Shown here: positions 53,772 through 61,536 of the stretch, one piece after another
Numbering within the stretch: the first letter of the stretch is position 1
Layout: each line of letters opens with the position of its first letter
Origin: Croceicoccus mobilis
GTDB taxonomy: Bacteria; Pseudomonadota; Alphaproteobacteria; Sphingomonadales; Sphingomonadaceae
Direction: 5' to 3'
DNA: 64,000 nt
Assembly: GCF_001661965.1 (NCBI RefSeq)
Contig: NZ_LYWZ01000023.1
Coordinates: forward strand, 1-64,000
Notes under the pieces: generated by a model
What the model saw: the letters and a program-made list of their open reading frames with translations, nothing else
Told to the model about the DNA's origin: nothing
The model's database searches: none
Program-made: the position numbers and the translations under genes

Positions 53772-55319
53772 ATGAGCGCAGAGATGCCGGCGACAAGCCT
53801 GCTCGATCACGTAACGAACATCTCGGATTTCATCTGGGGCGGAACATGGTACGGAGAGCAGGTCTACCTGCCTTTCGGCGTCCCGCTGCTCCCGATGACC
53901 TTCATGCTTTTGGGCGTGGGTCTGTACCTGATGATCGGCCTTCGCGGCTATCCGATCCTGAAGCTGGGCAGCGCCTTCATGGGCCTGTTCTCCAGCCGCA
54001 AGGGCAAGGGCGAGGGTGAGATCAGCCCGTTCGCCGCTCTCTCCACCGCATTGTCGGGCCAGGTCGGCACCGGCAACCTTGCAGGCGTCGCCACCGCGAT
54101 CGCGCTGGGCGGTCCGGGCGCGGTGTTCTGGATGTGGATTACCGCCCTGATCGGCATGGCACTGGGCTTTGCCGAAGGTGCGCTTGCCATCCGCTACCGC
54201 GAAAAGACGGTGGAAGGCCACTGGCGCGGCGGTCCGATGAGCTACATCATGCAGGGCCTCGGCCCCAAATGGACGTGGCTTGCCATCATCTTCTGTATCG
54301 GCACGCTGTTCTCGGGCCTTGTCACCGGTAACTCGATCCAGTCGAACGAAGTGGCGAGCGGCCTGCAGGAACTGTTCGGCATCGAACGCTGGCTGGGCGG
54401 CCTGATCGTCGCCATCGCGGTGTTCGTCGTCATCATCGGCGGCATCAAGTCGATTGGCTCGATCGCCGAAAAGGTCGTGCCCTTCATGGCCGCGGCCTAT
54501 ATCACGATGGCGCTGATCGCGATCTTCATCAACATCGCCGACATCCCCGAAACCTTCAGCCGCATCTTCGCAGGCGCATTCAACATGCAGTCGGCCAGCG
54601 GCGGTTTCGCAGGTGCAGCGATCATCATGGCGATCCGCGCCGGCGTCGCCCGCGGCCTGTTCTCGAACGAAAGCGGGCAGGGTTCGACCCCGATCGCCCA
54701 CGCCGTGGCGCAGACCGACGATCCGCAGCTTCAGGGCCGCATGGCGATGATGGGCACCTTCATCGACACCATCGTGATCTGCACCATGACGGCGCTGGTC
54801 ATCCTGACCGTCGAAGGCCCCTTCTCCTTCGAAGGCGAAGCGGTGAAGCATGTCTGGCAGTCGGACCTCGGCACGACCGCCCAGTCGGGCTTCGTCACCA
54901 CCAGCGCGGCCTTTGCGGCGGCCTTCCCGTTCCTGATCGGCAATGTCCCGCTGGGCACGCTGGTCGCTTCGGTGGCGCTGATGCTGTTCGTGTTCACCAC
55001 GCTCCTCACCTGGAGCTATTATGGCGAGCGCGCGATCACCTTCATCTACGACCGTTTCCCGGGTTCGACCCCGGGCGGTGAAAAGATCCTGCACATCATC
55101 TGGCGCGTGCTGTGGTGCGTGGCGATCTGGTTCTCGGCCACCCAGCCTTCGCAGCTGGTCTGGCGGCTGGGCGACATCTCGAACGCGACGATGGCGCTGC
55201 CGAACCTGATTGCGCTGGCCGCATTGTCGGGCGTGGTGTTCAAGCTGGCCAAGGGCCACAAGGACGCCGGCAACGACCATGTCGACAACGCCAGCAGCTC
55301 GGAGACAAGGGCGGACTAA
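53772..55319 (+). CDS. Alanine/glycine:cation symporter, AGCS family
   Basis: 515-residue sodium- or proton-coupled amino acid carrier with about eleven membrane segments. Family signatures: ALSGQVGTGNLAGVATAIALGGPGAVFWMW, GGPMSYIM, NESGQGSTPIAHAVAQTDDP, and LLTWSYYGERAITF. It imports alanine or glycine. The ATG 53772 begins after a weak ribosome site. The gene sits between tRNA-Trp and secE, on the strand opposite to both. A strong terminator follows. Confidence 0.93.
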   Translation: MSAEMPATSLLDHVTNISDFIWGGTWYGEQVYLPFGVPLLPMTFMLLGVGLYLMIGLRGYPILKLGSAFMGLFSSRKGKGEGEISPFAALSTALSGQVGTGNLAGVATAIALGGPGAVFWMWITALIGMALGFAEGALAIRYREKTVEGHWRGGPMSYIMQGLGPKWTWLAIIFCIGTLFSGLVTGNSIQSNEVASGLQELFGIERWLGGLIVAIAVFVVIIGGIKSIGSIAEKVVPFMAAAYITMALIAIFINIADIPETFSRIFAGAFNMQSASGGFAGAAIIMAIRAGVARGLFSNESGQGSTPIAHAVAQTDDPQLQGRMAMMGTFIDTIVICTMTALVILTVEGPFSFEGEAVKHVWQSDLGTTAQSGFVTTSAAFAAAFPFLIGNVPLGTLVASVALMLFVFTTLLTWSYYGERAITFIYDRFPGSTPGGEKILHIIWRVLWCVAIWFSATQPSQLVWRLGDISNATMALPNLIALAALSGVVFKLAKGHKDAGNDHVDNASSSETRAD

Positions 55320-55345
55320 ACGCCCGGCTCCGGCAGCAAGACTGC

Positions 55346-55381
55346 AAAACGCCCCGAGGCCACGCGGCTTCGGGGCGTTTT
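55346..55381. terminator. Rho-independent terminator after the AGCS gene
   Basis: Twelve outer pairs AAAACGCCCCGA (55346-55357) with TCGGGGCGTTTT (55370-55381), extended by a further GC-rich inner stem and an ACGC loop. T-rich on the plus side and A-rich on the left, so it can work in both directions. Confidence 0.93.
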
Positions 55382-55696
55382 CATTGGTTGCGCCCGAATT
55401 TTATTGGCGTCGAGTCAGTCGGTTGGAGAAATTCTTCCGCCCCATCGCGAAAAAAGCGCGTCCCGCCGGGAACCGCTTCGCGATGACGAGGTTTTGGAAT
55501 CCGTGACCGCACTGTCTCCCTGGCCCGGCCCGCCCGCCCGGTCAAAGAAGTGCCGGTCCCCATGAATATCTGGAACTCCCTCGACCGATCCCGATGGCGG
55601 TAGCCCACCCAGGCTGCCGCCATTAGTCTATGCGGAGCCCGCAAACGGGCCGCAGCGCGGCTGGACGCGGCTTGTCGGATCGATGCTGGAAGGAAA
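55382..55696. other. Gene-free stretch between AGCS terminator and tRNA-Trp
   Basis: 315 bases with no plausible gene. It holds a 12-bp hairpin (arms 55594-55605 and 55612-55623, one G-T pair, 6-nt loop) 74 bases beyond the 3' end of tRNA-Trp. There is no T-run after it on either strand, so it is not a standard terminator; it could be a processing structure or part of a small RNA. Confidence 0.45.
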
Positions 55697-55772
55697 TGGC
55701 AGGGGTGACAGGATTCGAACCCGTGGCCCTCGGTTTTGGAGACCGATGCTCTACCAGCTGAGCTACACCCCT
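55697..55772 (-). tRNA. tRNA-Trp (anticodon CCA)
   Basis: Minus strand begins AGGGGTGTAGCTCAGCTGG and ends CACCCCT, discriminator G and encoded CCA. Anticodon loop CTCCAAA gives CCA; D-arm and GTTCGAATC T-arm are canonical. 76 nt. In many alphaproteobacteria this gene directly precedes secE; here the AGCS gene lies between. Confidence 0.97.
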
Positions 55773-55866
55773 GCAGGAAGCTGGCCCTCTATAGAGTGTT
55801 TTGCGCCCTGACAAGCCTCTCGATCCAAACGCGTGCAGCCTGTCGACGAAAGCGCGTGAAAATGGC

Positions 55867-56634
55867 ATGATACCGCCTGAAATGAGCAATCGAAGCCGCC
55901 CCTCCGATGCGCAGGACGTGATCGACCCGGACCTGCTGATGCTCGCCTACAGGAGCGGCATCTTCCCGATGGCCGAATCGCGCGACGATCCCTCGGTCGT
56001 CTGGATCGAGCCGCGCGAGAGGGCGATCATTCCCCTCGATGGCCTCCATGTCTCGCGCAGCTTGAAGAAGGTTTTGAAGTCGGGCCGCTTCCACGTCACC
56101 TGCAACGCCGCCTTTGCCGAGGTGGTCGAGGCCTGCGCCGCCCCGCGCCGCCCGACCATGCAGGAGGACGGCATCGACGATGGCTCCGAAAGCTGGATCA
56201 GCCACCGGATCGCCGCAAGCTATCGCCTGCTCCATTCGCTGGGGCGAGCCCATTCGATCGAGGTGTGGCAGCAGGGCGATGGCGGACCCGTAATGGTGGG
56301 CGGACTATATGGCGTGGGCTTTGCGCGCGCGTTCTGCGGCGAATCGATGTTCAGCACCGCCAGCGATGCCAGCAAGGTGGCTCTATGCTATCTGGTCGCG
56401 GCCATGCGCGCCTCGCGGCTGGAGCTGCTCGACTGCCAGTTCATGACCGGCCATCTGGGCCGCATGGGTGCCGTAGCCATGCCGCAATCCGAATATCTGG
56501 AACTGTTGGCAAAGGCGATGCGCCCGTCCAGCCTCGCGCCGTTCTCAACCCTGCCCGAAGGATTTCACTCGCTGATCGAGGGCTCTTCCTCGCCGGGGAA
56601 GGTCATCGCGCAGTCCTTTACCCAGACGTCATAG
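55867..56634 (+). CDS. aat: Leucyl/phenylalanyl-tRNA--protein transferase
   Basis: 255 residues with the Aat signatures LLMLAYRSGIFPMA, VVWIEPRERAIIPLDGLHVSRSL, EDGIDDGSESWISHRI, VGGLYGVGFARAFCGESMFS, and LLDCQFMTGHLGRMGA. It attaches Leu or Phe to N-terminal Lys/Arg, marking proteins for ClpAP. ATG 55867 is chosen; ATG 55882 is possible and neither has a strong ribosome site. The last 70 bases overlap the 3' end of the convergent DUF2155 gene. Confidence 0.95.
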   Translation: MIPPEMSNRSRPSDAQDVIDPDLLMLAYRSGIFPMAESRDDPSVVWIEPRERAIIPLDGLHVSRSLKKVLKSGRFHVTCNAAFAEVVEACAAPRRPTMQEDGIDDGSESWISHRIAASYRLLHSLGRAHSIEVWQQGDGGPVMVGGLYGVGFARAFCGESMFSTASDASKVALCYLVAAMRASRLELLDCQFMTGHLGRMGAVAMPQSEYLELLAKAMRPSSLAPFSTLPEGFHSLIEGSSSPGKVIAQSFTQTS

Positions 56635-57140
56635 ATCGGATGTTCGACCACGTTGAGTGACGGGCTGTTCTTGAACAGCCAGCCCGAGAAGATCTGCTGG
56701 AACGGCGCATCGTCATCGCGTCCGGCGTCACGGATCGAAACCTGCACGAACGCACCCGTCTCGGGCTCAGGGTCCCACGGCGGGCGCCGCTCGCAAGTGG
56801 CGAGCTTGACGATGACATTATCGACCTGCGTCTGCTCTCCGGGCTTCAGCTCGATGTCGACGGTGACATTATTGCGCTTGTTGAGAAGGCCCAGCGTCGC
56901 GACGCGATCTTCAAGCGGCGTGCCCTGCGGCAAATCCTCTGCATCGGCGGCGGCTTCGTCACCTGCGGCGATGGTCTCGTTCTCGGCCTGCGCGGCGATC
57001 GCGGGAGCCTGCGTATCGACGCCATCATCGGTCGCTGCAACCTCGCCTTCGGGTGCAGCCTCCTCGCTCGGCCCGCAGGCCGACAGCGCCAGCAGGCCGC
57101 CTGCCAGCAGCCAGCCTGTCAGCGAGCGCGAGAAAATCAC
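56565..57140 (-). CDS. DUF2155 lipoprotein-like protein
   Basis: 191 residues. An N-terminal lipobox LLALSACG with Cys22, an acidic Ala/Glu linker rich in charged residues (about 23-70), then the DUF2155 domain: VATLGLLNKRNNVTVDIELKPGEQ, CERRPPWDPEPETGAFVQV, FSGWLFKNSPSLNVVEHPIYDVWVKDC. This family is typical of alphaproteobacteria and lies next to NDUFA12-like genes, as here (ATGA overlap at 57137-57140). Function unknown, possibly envelope. Confidence 0.9.
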   Translation of the reverse strand: MIFSRSLTGWLLAGGLLALSACGPSEEAAPEGEVAATDDGVDTQAPAIAAQAENETIAAGDEAAADAEDLPQGTPLEDRVATLGLLNKRNNVTVDIELKPGEQTQVDNVIVKLATCERRPPWDPEPETGAFVQVSIRDAGRDDDAPFQQIFSGWLFKNSPSLNVVEHPIYDVWVKDCAMTFPGEEEPSISE

Positions 57141-57535
57141 TGGTCCGGCGACCAGGCTTCGTAATCGCCGGTGGCACGGGCGCGCACACCGCCCTGCTCC
57201 AGCGCACCCTTGGGGCGATAGGCGGCCATGCTGCCGGTGGCATTGGGGGTGTAATCCGATTCCCAGATGCGCGGCGGCGGCAGGTTGCTTTCGGGAACGC
57301 CCTCACCCGCGCCGTGCAGCCAGCCGTGCCATTCGGCCGGCACATTGCTGGCATCGTTGGAGCCGGCATAGATCACCCAGCGGTGCTCTGCCCCTTGCGC
57401 ATTGGGCTTCTTGCCCCGGAAATAGCGGTTGCCGGCAGCATCGTGGCCGACTTCCTCGCCGTTCTTCCAGCTAAAGAGGTGGGTTCCGATGGTGGCGCCG
57501 TCCCACCAGGTGAAGATCTTGGAGAGAATATTCAT
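57137..57535 (-). CDS. NDUFA12-like NADH:ubiquinone oxidoreductase accessory subunit
   Basis: 132 residues with the NDUFA12/B17.2 pattern: FTWWDGATIGTHLFSWKNGEEVGHDAAGNRYF, HRWVIYAG, SNVPAEWHGWLH and a C-terminal PPPRIWESDYTPNATGS. It is a supernumerary subunit of complex I in alphaproteobacteria and mitochondria. Followed directly by the DUF2155 gene. Upstream gap of 73 bases to the DUF192 stop contains an AT-rich hairpin-like region. Confidence 0.95.
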   Translation of the reverse strand: MNILSKIFTWWDGATIGTHLFSWKNGEEVGHDAAGNRYFRGKKPNAQGAEHRWVIYAGSNDASNVPAEWHGWLHGAGEGVPESNLPPPRIWESDYTPNATGSMAAYRPKGALEQGGVRARATGDYEAWSPDQ

Positions 57536-57608
57536 CGTGAAGTCCCGTTAGCCCGTGCGGGCCGCTGCTGCAATGCCGTAAAAAGGGCGTTTTGCCTCCG
57601 GTCGCGCC

Positions 57609-58148
57609 TTACGGCTTTTCCCATGCGATCTTGTCGCCCGGCTGCAGCCCCAGCTCTGCCGCGCGGCCGCCTGCAATTTCCAGCACGCCGATCACCGCGC
57701 CTTGGGAAGCGATGGGATCGAGCGAATAGGGCTCGGCGTTGGCGGCGATGCTCTCGATCGTCGAATCAGGGGCGATGAAGATCAGGTCGAGCGGAATGAC
57801 CGTGTTCTTCATCCAGAAGCTGCGCGGCGCGGGCGGTGCGCCCGGGCTCATCACCTCGTTCGGGAAGATCATACCCTCGTTCGGCCCAAGCGACTGGCGG
57901 AACATCAGCCCCTTCATCTCGGACTTGGCGTCAGTGGTATATTCGACGTCGAAAAGAATGTCCTTGCCCCCGCTGGTGATGGTGAGGGGCACGACCGGGA
58001 GGCCGGAAACCGGGTGGATGACAGATGCCTCGGCCTCAGCCGCGCTGGTGGCGGGCGCTTCGGCCTGGGTGCAGGCGGATGCGCCAAGCCCCAGCAGCAT
58101 CGAGCCGGCCACAGCCAGCGGGAAAGCACCCGTTTTCAATGAGATCAC
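57609..58148 (-). CDS. DUF192 family lipoprotein
   Basis: 179 residues: lipobox LGASAC with Cys26, then the DUF192 domain with DVEYTTDAKSEMKGLMFRQSLGPNEGMIFP, FWMKNTVIPLDLIFIAPDSTI and VLEIAGGRAAELGLQPGDKI. Function unknown, usually a small envelope-associated beta-barrel-like domain. The start overlaps the recX stop by four bases, so the two are coupled. Confidence 0.93.
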   Translation of the reverse strand: MISLKTGAFPLAVAGSMLLGLGASACTQAEAPATSAAEAEASVIHPVSGLPVVPLTITSGGKDILFDVEYTTDAKSEMKGLMFRQSLGPNEGMIFPNEVMSPGAPPAPRSFWMKNTVIPLDLIFIAPDSTIESIAANAEPYSLDPIASQGAVIGVLEIAGGRAAELGLQPGDKIAWEKP

Positions 58149-58747
58149 GTCCAGTATTCCTCGTCAGGCTCTTGCGGGCGCATTTCCTCGGCCCACTCCA
58201 GCGCAATTTCCTGGCTGGCGGCATTGACCAATTCGCGCGCACTGTCCAGTGCATGTCCGGCGCGCAACATGGATGCGATCTGCTTTTCGCGCAAAGCCCG
58301 CTCGGCAGGCGGCTCGCCCGATGCGGCGAATGGTCCGAAACCCTTTTTCTGCGCCATGCGAAGCGCGGCGCTGCGTGCTTCGAATTCGCCGATTTCGCGT
58401 CGGTCATCCCAATCCACGCCCGCCTGGTCGAGTGCGGCATTGATCCGCCGCTCGCCATACCCGCGGCGCAAAAGGCCGCCGGTCCTGGCCCGCGCGAACA
58501 CGGCATCATTCACATAGCCATGCTCGACAAAGCGGGCGACCAGCGCGTCGATGTCCGGCAAAGCCTCACCTTCGGCCCATTCGTGTTCGCGGATTTTGCG
58601 CCGGCAATAGCGTTCCAGCGCCTTTGCCGTGGTGGCGAAACGCGCGACGTAATTCAGCGCCATCTCCTCCAACGAAGCCGAATCGAGCGGCTTTCGCCCC
58701 CTTGCGCGGCGATTTGTTCGTGGATAATGGCCCTCATCCGCTGTCAT
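58145..58747 (-). CDS. recX: Regulatory protein RecX
   Basis: 200 residues with the three-helix tandem repeats of RecX: LNYVARFATTAKALERYCRRKI, ALPDIDALVARFVEHGYVNDAVFAR and RRGYGERRINAALDQAGV. RecX modulates RecA filaments. recA itself is not adjacent. The basic leader (TNRRARGRKPLD) resembles other sphingomonad RecX proteins. First gene of a minus-strand series ending with the DUF2155 gene. Confidence 0.88.
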   Translation of the reverse strand: MTADEGHYPRTNRRARGRKPLDSASLEEMALNYVARFATTAKALERYCRRKIREHEWAEGEALPDIDALVARFVEHGYVNDAVFARARTGGLLRRGYGERRINAALDQAGVDWDDRREIGEFEARSAALRMAQKKGFGPFAASGEPPAERALREKQIASMLRAGHALDSARELVNAASQEIALEWAEEMRPQEPDEEYWT

Positions 58748-59102
58748 GACGCCTTAATCGTGCCACACTCCGGTAACAATGGGAACGACCCCGGAAGAAT
58801 AAGCCGATAGATCGTTAATGGCGGCAATGCTTCACGGGTTGCAAAACAAGGGGAGTGAGCCAATGCCTCTCATCCTGCGCAGATCTACCCGTGGGGAGAC
58901 GGACCGAAACCTGTCCTGCCCGAATGTATCGCCTCGTATTTCTTGCCGTGTCTTCACGCGGCGTTCAGCGGGCGATGGGCTAGGCAGCGCGCTTCATGGC
59001 CGGTCATGGATCGGACCGTGCACTGAAACGCATGTCTGGAATTTGGGCGGTCCCCCTGTGGATCGCCGGAACTGAAGTTTGAACGGGAAAAGCGACAGTA
59101 TC
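58748..59102. other. Divergent region between recX and the acyl-AMP ligase
   Basis: 355 bases. A 70-codon frame at 58863-59075 has a good GGGGAG before its ATG, but its product has no domain-like features, so it is not called a gene. GGGAAAAG before 59103 serves the ligase. No repeats or hairpins stand out. Confidence 0.45.
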
Positions 59103-60869
59103 ATGACCGAGACCCCCCAGCGGGCCGAGGAAGCCCTCGCTGCCACCGAGATTCGGCCTACCCCCAATGCGGACGCGCTGCCGCGCCGTTTTGCCGATTT
59201 CGAGACCTTTGCCGACGCGCTCGATTATGCCGCGACCGGACAGCGTGGGCTGAATTTCCACGATGCGCGCGGCCGGCTCGTGCGCCCCTATCCCTTTTCC
59301 GAACTGCGCACCGATGCGCTGGATACGGCGCGCCGCCTGATCGACCATGGCGTAAAGCCAGGTGATCGCATCGCGCTGATCGCCGAAACCGGGACCGAAT
59401 TCGCGGCCCTGTTCTGCGGCGCGGTCTATGCCGGCGCGTGGCCGGTGCCGCTGCCGCTGCCCACCAGCTTTGGCGGCAAGGAAAGCTATATCGACCAGCT
59501 CGCGGTCCAGCTTTCCAGCTCCGATCCGAAAATGCTGTTCTTCCCCGGTGAGATTTCGACGATGGCCGAAGCCGCCTGCGAACGTCAGGGCTGCGAGGCG
59601 CTGGACTGGGACGCATTTGGCGAGCGCGAAGTGTCTGATTGCGAACTGCCGAAGCTGTCGGGCGATGATATCTGCTATCTGCAGTATTCCTCCGGCTCGA
59701 CCCGTTTCCCGCATGGCGTCGCGGTTACGCATACCGCGCTGCTGTCGAACCTTGCCGCGCACTCGCACGGCATGCAGCTCAAGGACCAGGACCGCTGCAT
59801 CAGCTGGCTGCCTTGGTATCATGACATGGGCCTTGTCGGCTGCTTCCTGTCGCTGATCGCGAACCAGGTCTCGGGCGACTATCTCAAGACCGAGGATTTC
59901 GCCCGCCGCCCGCTCGCATGGCTCGACCTGATCAGCCGCAACGAGGGGGATTCGATCTCCTACTCGCCGACCTTCGGCTATGACATTTGCGCACGCCGCA
60001 TCTCCAGCCAGTCGAACGTTTCGGAACGCTTCGACCTCGCGCGGTGGCGGCTTGCGGGCAATGGCGCAGACATGATCCGCCCCGATGTCATGCAGAATTT
60101 CGTCGACGCATTCGCCGATGCGGGTTTCAAGGCCAATGCCTTCACCCCCAGCTACGGCCTTGCCGAAGCGACGCTGGCTGTCACCATCATGCCGCCGGGC
60201 GAAGGGATCAGGGTCGAACTGGTCGAGGAAGAGCGCCTGTCGGGCGTGCCGCGCGACCTGTCGCGTCCGGCCCGCTATCGCGCCATCGTCAATTGCGGCA
60301 AGCCCGTGCGCGACATGGATGTCGAGATCCGGGGCGAGGACGGGCATGTCCTGTCCGACCACATGATCGGCAAGGTCTGGTGCGCGGGCCCCAGCGTCAT
60401 GCACTCCTATTTCCGCGATCCCGAATCGACCGAGGCGTGCCTTGTCGGCGGATGGCTGGATACAGGCGACATGGGCTATATGGCCGATGGCTATCTGTTC
60501 ATCGTCGGCCGTGCGAAGGACATGATCATCATCAATGGCAAGAACCATTGGCCGCAGGATATCGAGTGGGCCGTCGAACAGCTTCCCGGTTTCCACCAGG
60601 GCGACATTGCCGCCTTTGCCGTGCAGTCGGATAATGGCGAGGAAGTCCCGGCCGTGCTGGTCCATTGCCGCATTTCCGATCCGGTGGAGCGCGTGAAGCT
60701 GCACGACCAGATCCGCGACAAGGTGCGTTCGATCACCGGCATGAACTGCGTCGTCGAACTGGTCCCGCCGCGCACGCTGCCGCGCACTTCGTCGGGCAAA
60801 TTGAGCCGCGCGAAGGCGAAGAAGCTCTATCTCGCAGGCGAGATCGAGCCTTACCGCATTGCTGCCTGA
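59103..60869 (+). CDS. Fatty acyl-AMP ligase / acyl-ACP synthetase-like protein
   Basis: 588 residues of the adenylate-forming superfamily, fatty acyl-AMP ligase type. Core A3 motif YSSGSTRFPHGVAVTH (a compact variant), WLPWYHDMGLVG, SYGLAEATLAV, the DTGDMGY motif, and catalytic-lysine region LPRTSSGKLSRAKAKK. FAALs activate fatty acids as acyl-AMP for transfer to an acyl carrier protein. A homologue serves sphingolipid synthesis in Caulobacter; that role is possible here but no serine palmitoyltransferase or ACP gene is adjacent. Start ATG 59103. Confidence 0.88.
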   Translation: MTETPQRAEEALAATEIRPTPNADALPRRFADFETFADALDYAATGQRGLNFHDARGRLVRPYPFSELRTDALDTARRLIDHGVKPGDRIALIAETGTEFAALFCGAVYAGAWPVPLPLPTSFGGKESYIDQLAVQLSSSDPKMLFFPGEISTMAEAACERQGCEALDWDAFGEREVSDCELPKLSGDDICYLQYSSGSTRFPHGVAVTHTALLSNLAAHSHGMQLKDQDRCISWLPWYHDMGLVGCFLSLIANQVSGDYLKTEDFARRPLAWLDLISRNEGDSISYSPTFGYDICARRISSQSNVSERFDLARWRLAGNGADMIRPDVMQNFVDAFADAGFKANAFTPSYGLAEATLAVTIMPPGEGIRVELVEEERLSGVPRDLSRPARYRAIVNCGKPVRDMDVEIRGEDGHVLSDHMIGKVWCAGPSVMHSYFRDPESTEACLVGGWLDTGDMGYMADGYLFIVGRAKDMIIINGKNHWPQDIEWAVEQLPGFHQGDIAAFAVQSDNGEEVPAVLVHCRISDPVERVKLHDQIRDKVRSITGMNCVVELVPPRTLPRTSSGKLSRAKAKKLYLAGEIEPYRIAA

Positions 60870-60874
60870 TACTG

Positions 60875-60911
60875 GGCGGACTGAAACCGGGCGGCCTGAA
60901 ACCGGGCTGCT
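60875..60911 (+). repeat. Short tandem repeat after the acyl-AMP ligase
   Basis: Two 15-bp units (60875-60889 and 60890-60904; 14 of 15 bases identical, unit GGGCGGACTGAAACC) and the start of a third, filling most of the 46-bp gap between two convergent genes. No stem or T-run that would make it a terminator. Confidence 0.7.
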
Positions 60912-60915
60912 TAGA

Positions 60916-61536
60916 TCATAGCGCGACCGCTTTGCCAGCCAGTCGCCGCACCTCTTCGGGGTTGTGGCTGACATAAAGCATCGGCAGGGCAAAGCGGTCG
61001 CGTATCCGCTCTATCACCTGCAAGATCCCCTCGCGGCGGTCATCGTCCAGCGAGGCCAGCGGCTCGTCCAGCAAAAGGAACCGCGGCCCGCGCAGCAAAG
61101 CCCGCCCAATGGCGATGCGCCGCGTCTCACCACCCGACAACGCACGCGGCCGCCGCGCCAGCAAATGCGCGATGCCAAGCAGGTCCGCGCATTCCGCCAG
61201 CGTCGTCAGCGCCTCCCCTTCCGCATGGCGCAGGCCGAAGGTCAGGTTCTGTTCGACCGTCAGATGCGGAAACAGGCGGCTGTCCTGAAACACATAGCCG
61301 CAGCCGCGCTCCTCGGGTTTCAGGTCGATGCCCGATGCCCGATCGAACAAAACGCGCCCGGCGACCGCGATGCGTCCCTCCAGCGGGCGCAGCAATCCCG
61401 CGATCGCGTCCAGAACGCTGGTCTTGCCGATGCCAGACGGGCCGGTGATGGCGACCACGGATTCATCTGCCTGCAGCGACAAAGCGATCCGCCTGCCGGG
61501 CCGTTTCACCGTGATGTCGATATCGAAAACGCTCAC
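60916..61536 (-). CDS. modC: Molybdate ABC transporter ATPase ModC, short form
   Basis: 206-residue ABC ATPase: Walker A GPSGIGKTS (32-40), Q-loop VFQDSRLFPHLTVEQN, signature LSGGETRRIAIGRALL, Walker B FLLLDEPLASLDDD, H-loop VSHNPEEV. It stops right after the ATPase domain and lacks the C-terminal TOBE/molybdate-binding domain of the ~350-residue E. coli ModC, so it probably lacks molybdate feedback through that domain. GTG start at 61536 overlaps the modB stop. No frameshift remnant of a TOBE domain is seen. Confidence 0.9.
   Translation of the reverse strand: MSVFDIDITVKRPGRRIALSLQADESVVAITGPSGIGKTSVLDAIAGLLRPLEGRIAVAGRVLFDRASGIDLKPEERGCGYVFQDSRLFPHLTVEQNLTFGLRHAEGEALTTLAECADLLGIAHLLARRPRALSGGETRRIAIGRALLRGPRFLLLDEPLASLDDDRREGILQVIERIRDRFALPMLYVSHNPEEVRRLAGKAVAL

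Noticed and set aside
53610-55280. Long minus-strand frame opposite the AGCS transporter
   Set aside because: His/Asp/Arg-rich composition typical of antisense to a membrane protein gene; the plus strand has clear AGCS signatures.
58863-59075. 70-codon frame with a good GGGGAG before its ATG
   Set aside because: Product lacks hydrophobic core, signal peptide or repeats, and its codon use is unlike the surrounding genes; kept only as a note in the intergenic entry.
59004-60992. Long minus-strand frame opposite the acyl-AMP ligase
   Set aside because: Antisense shadow with no recognisable domain, while the plus strand encodes the full set of adenylation motifs.
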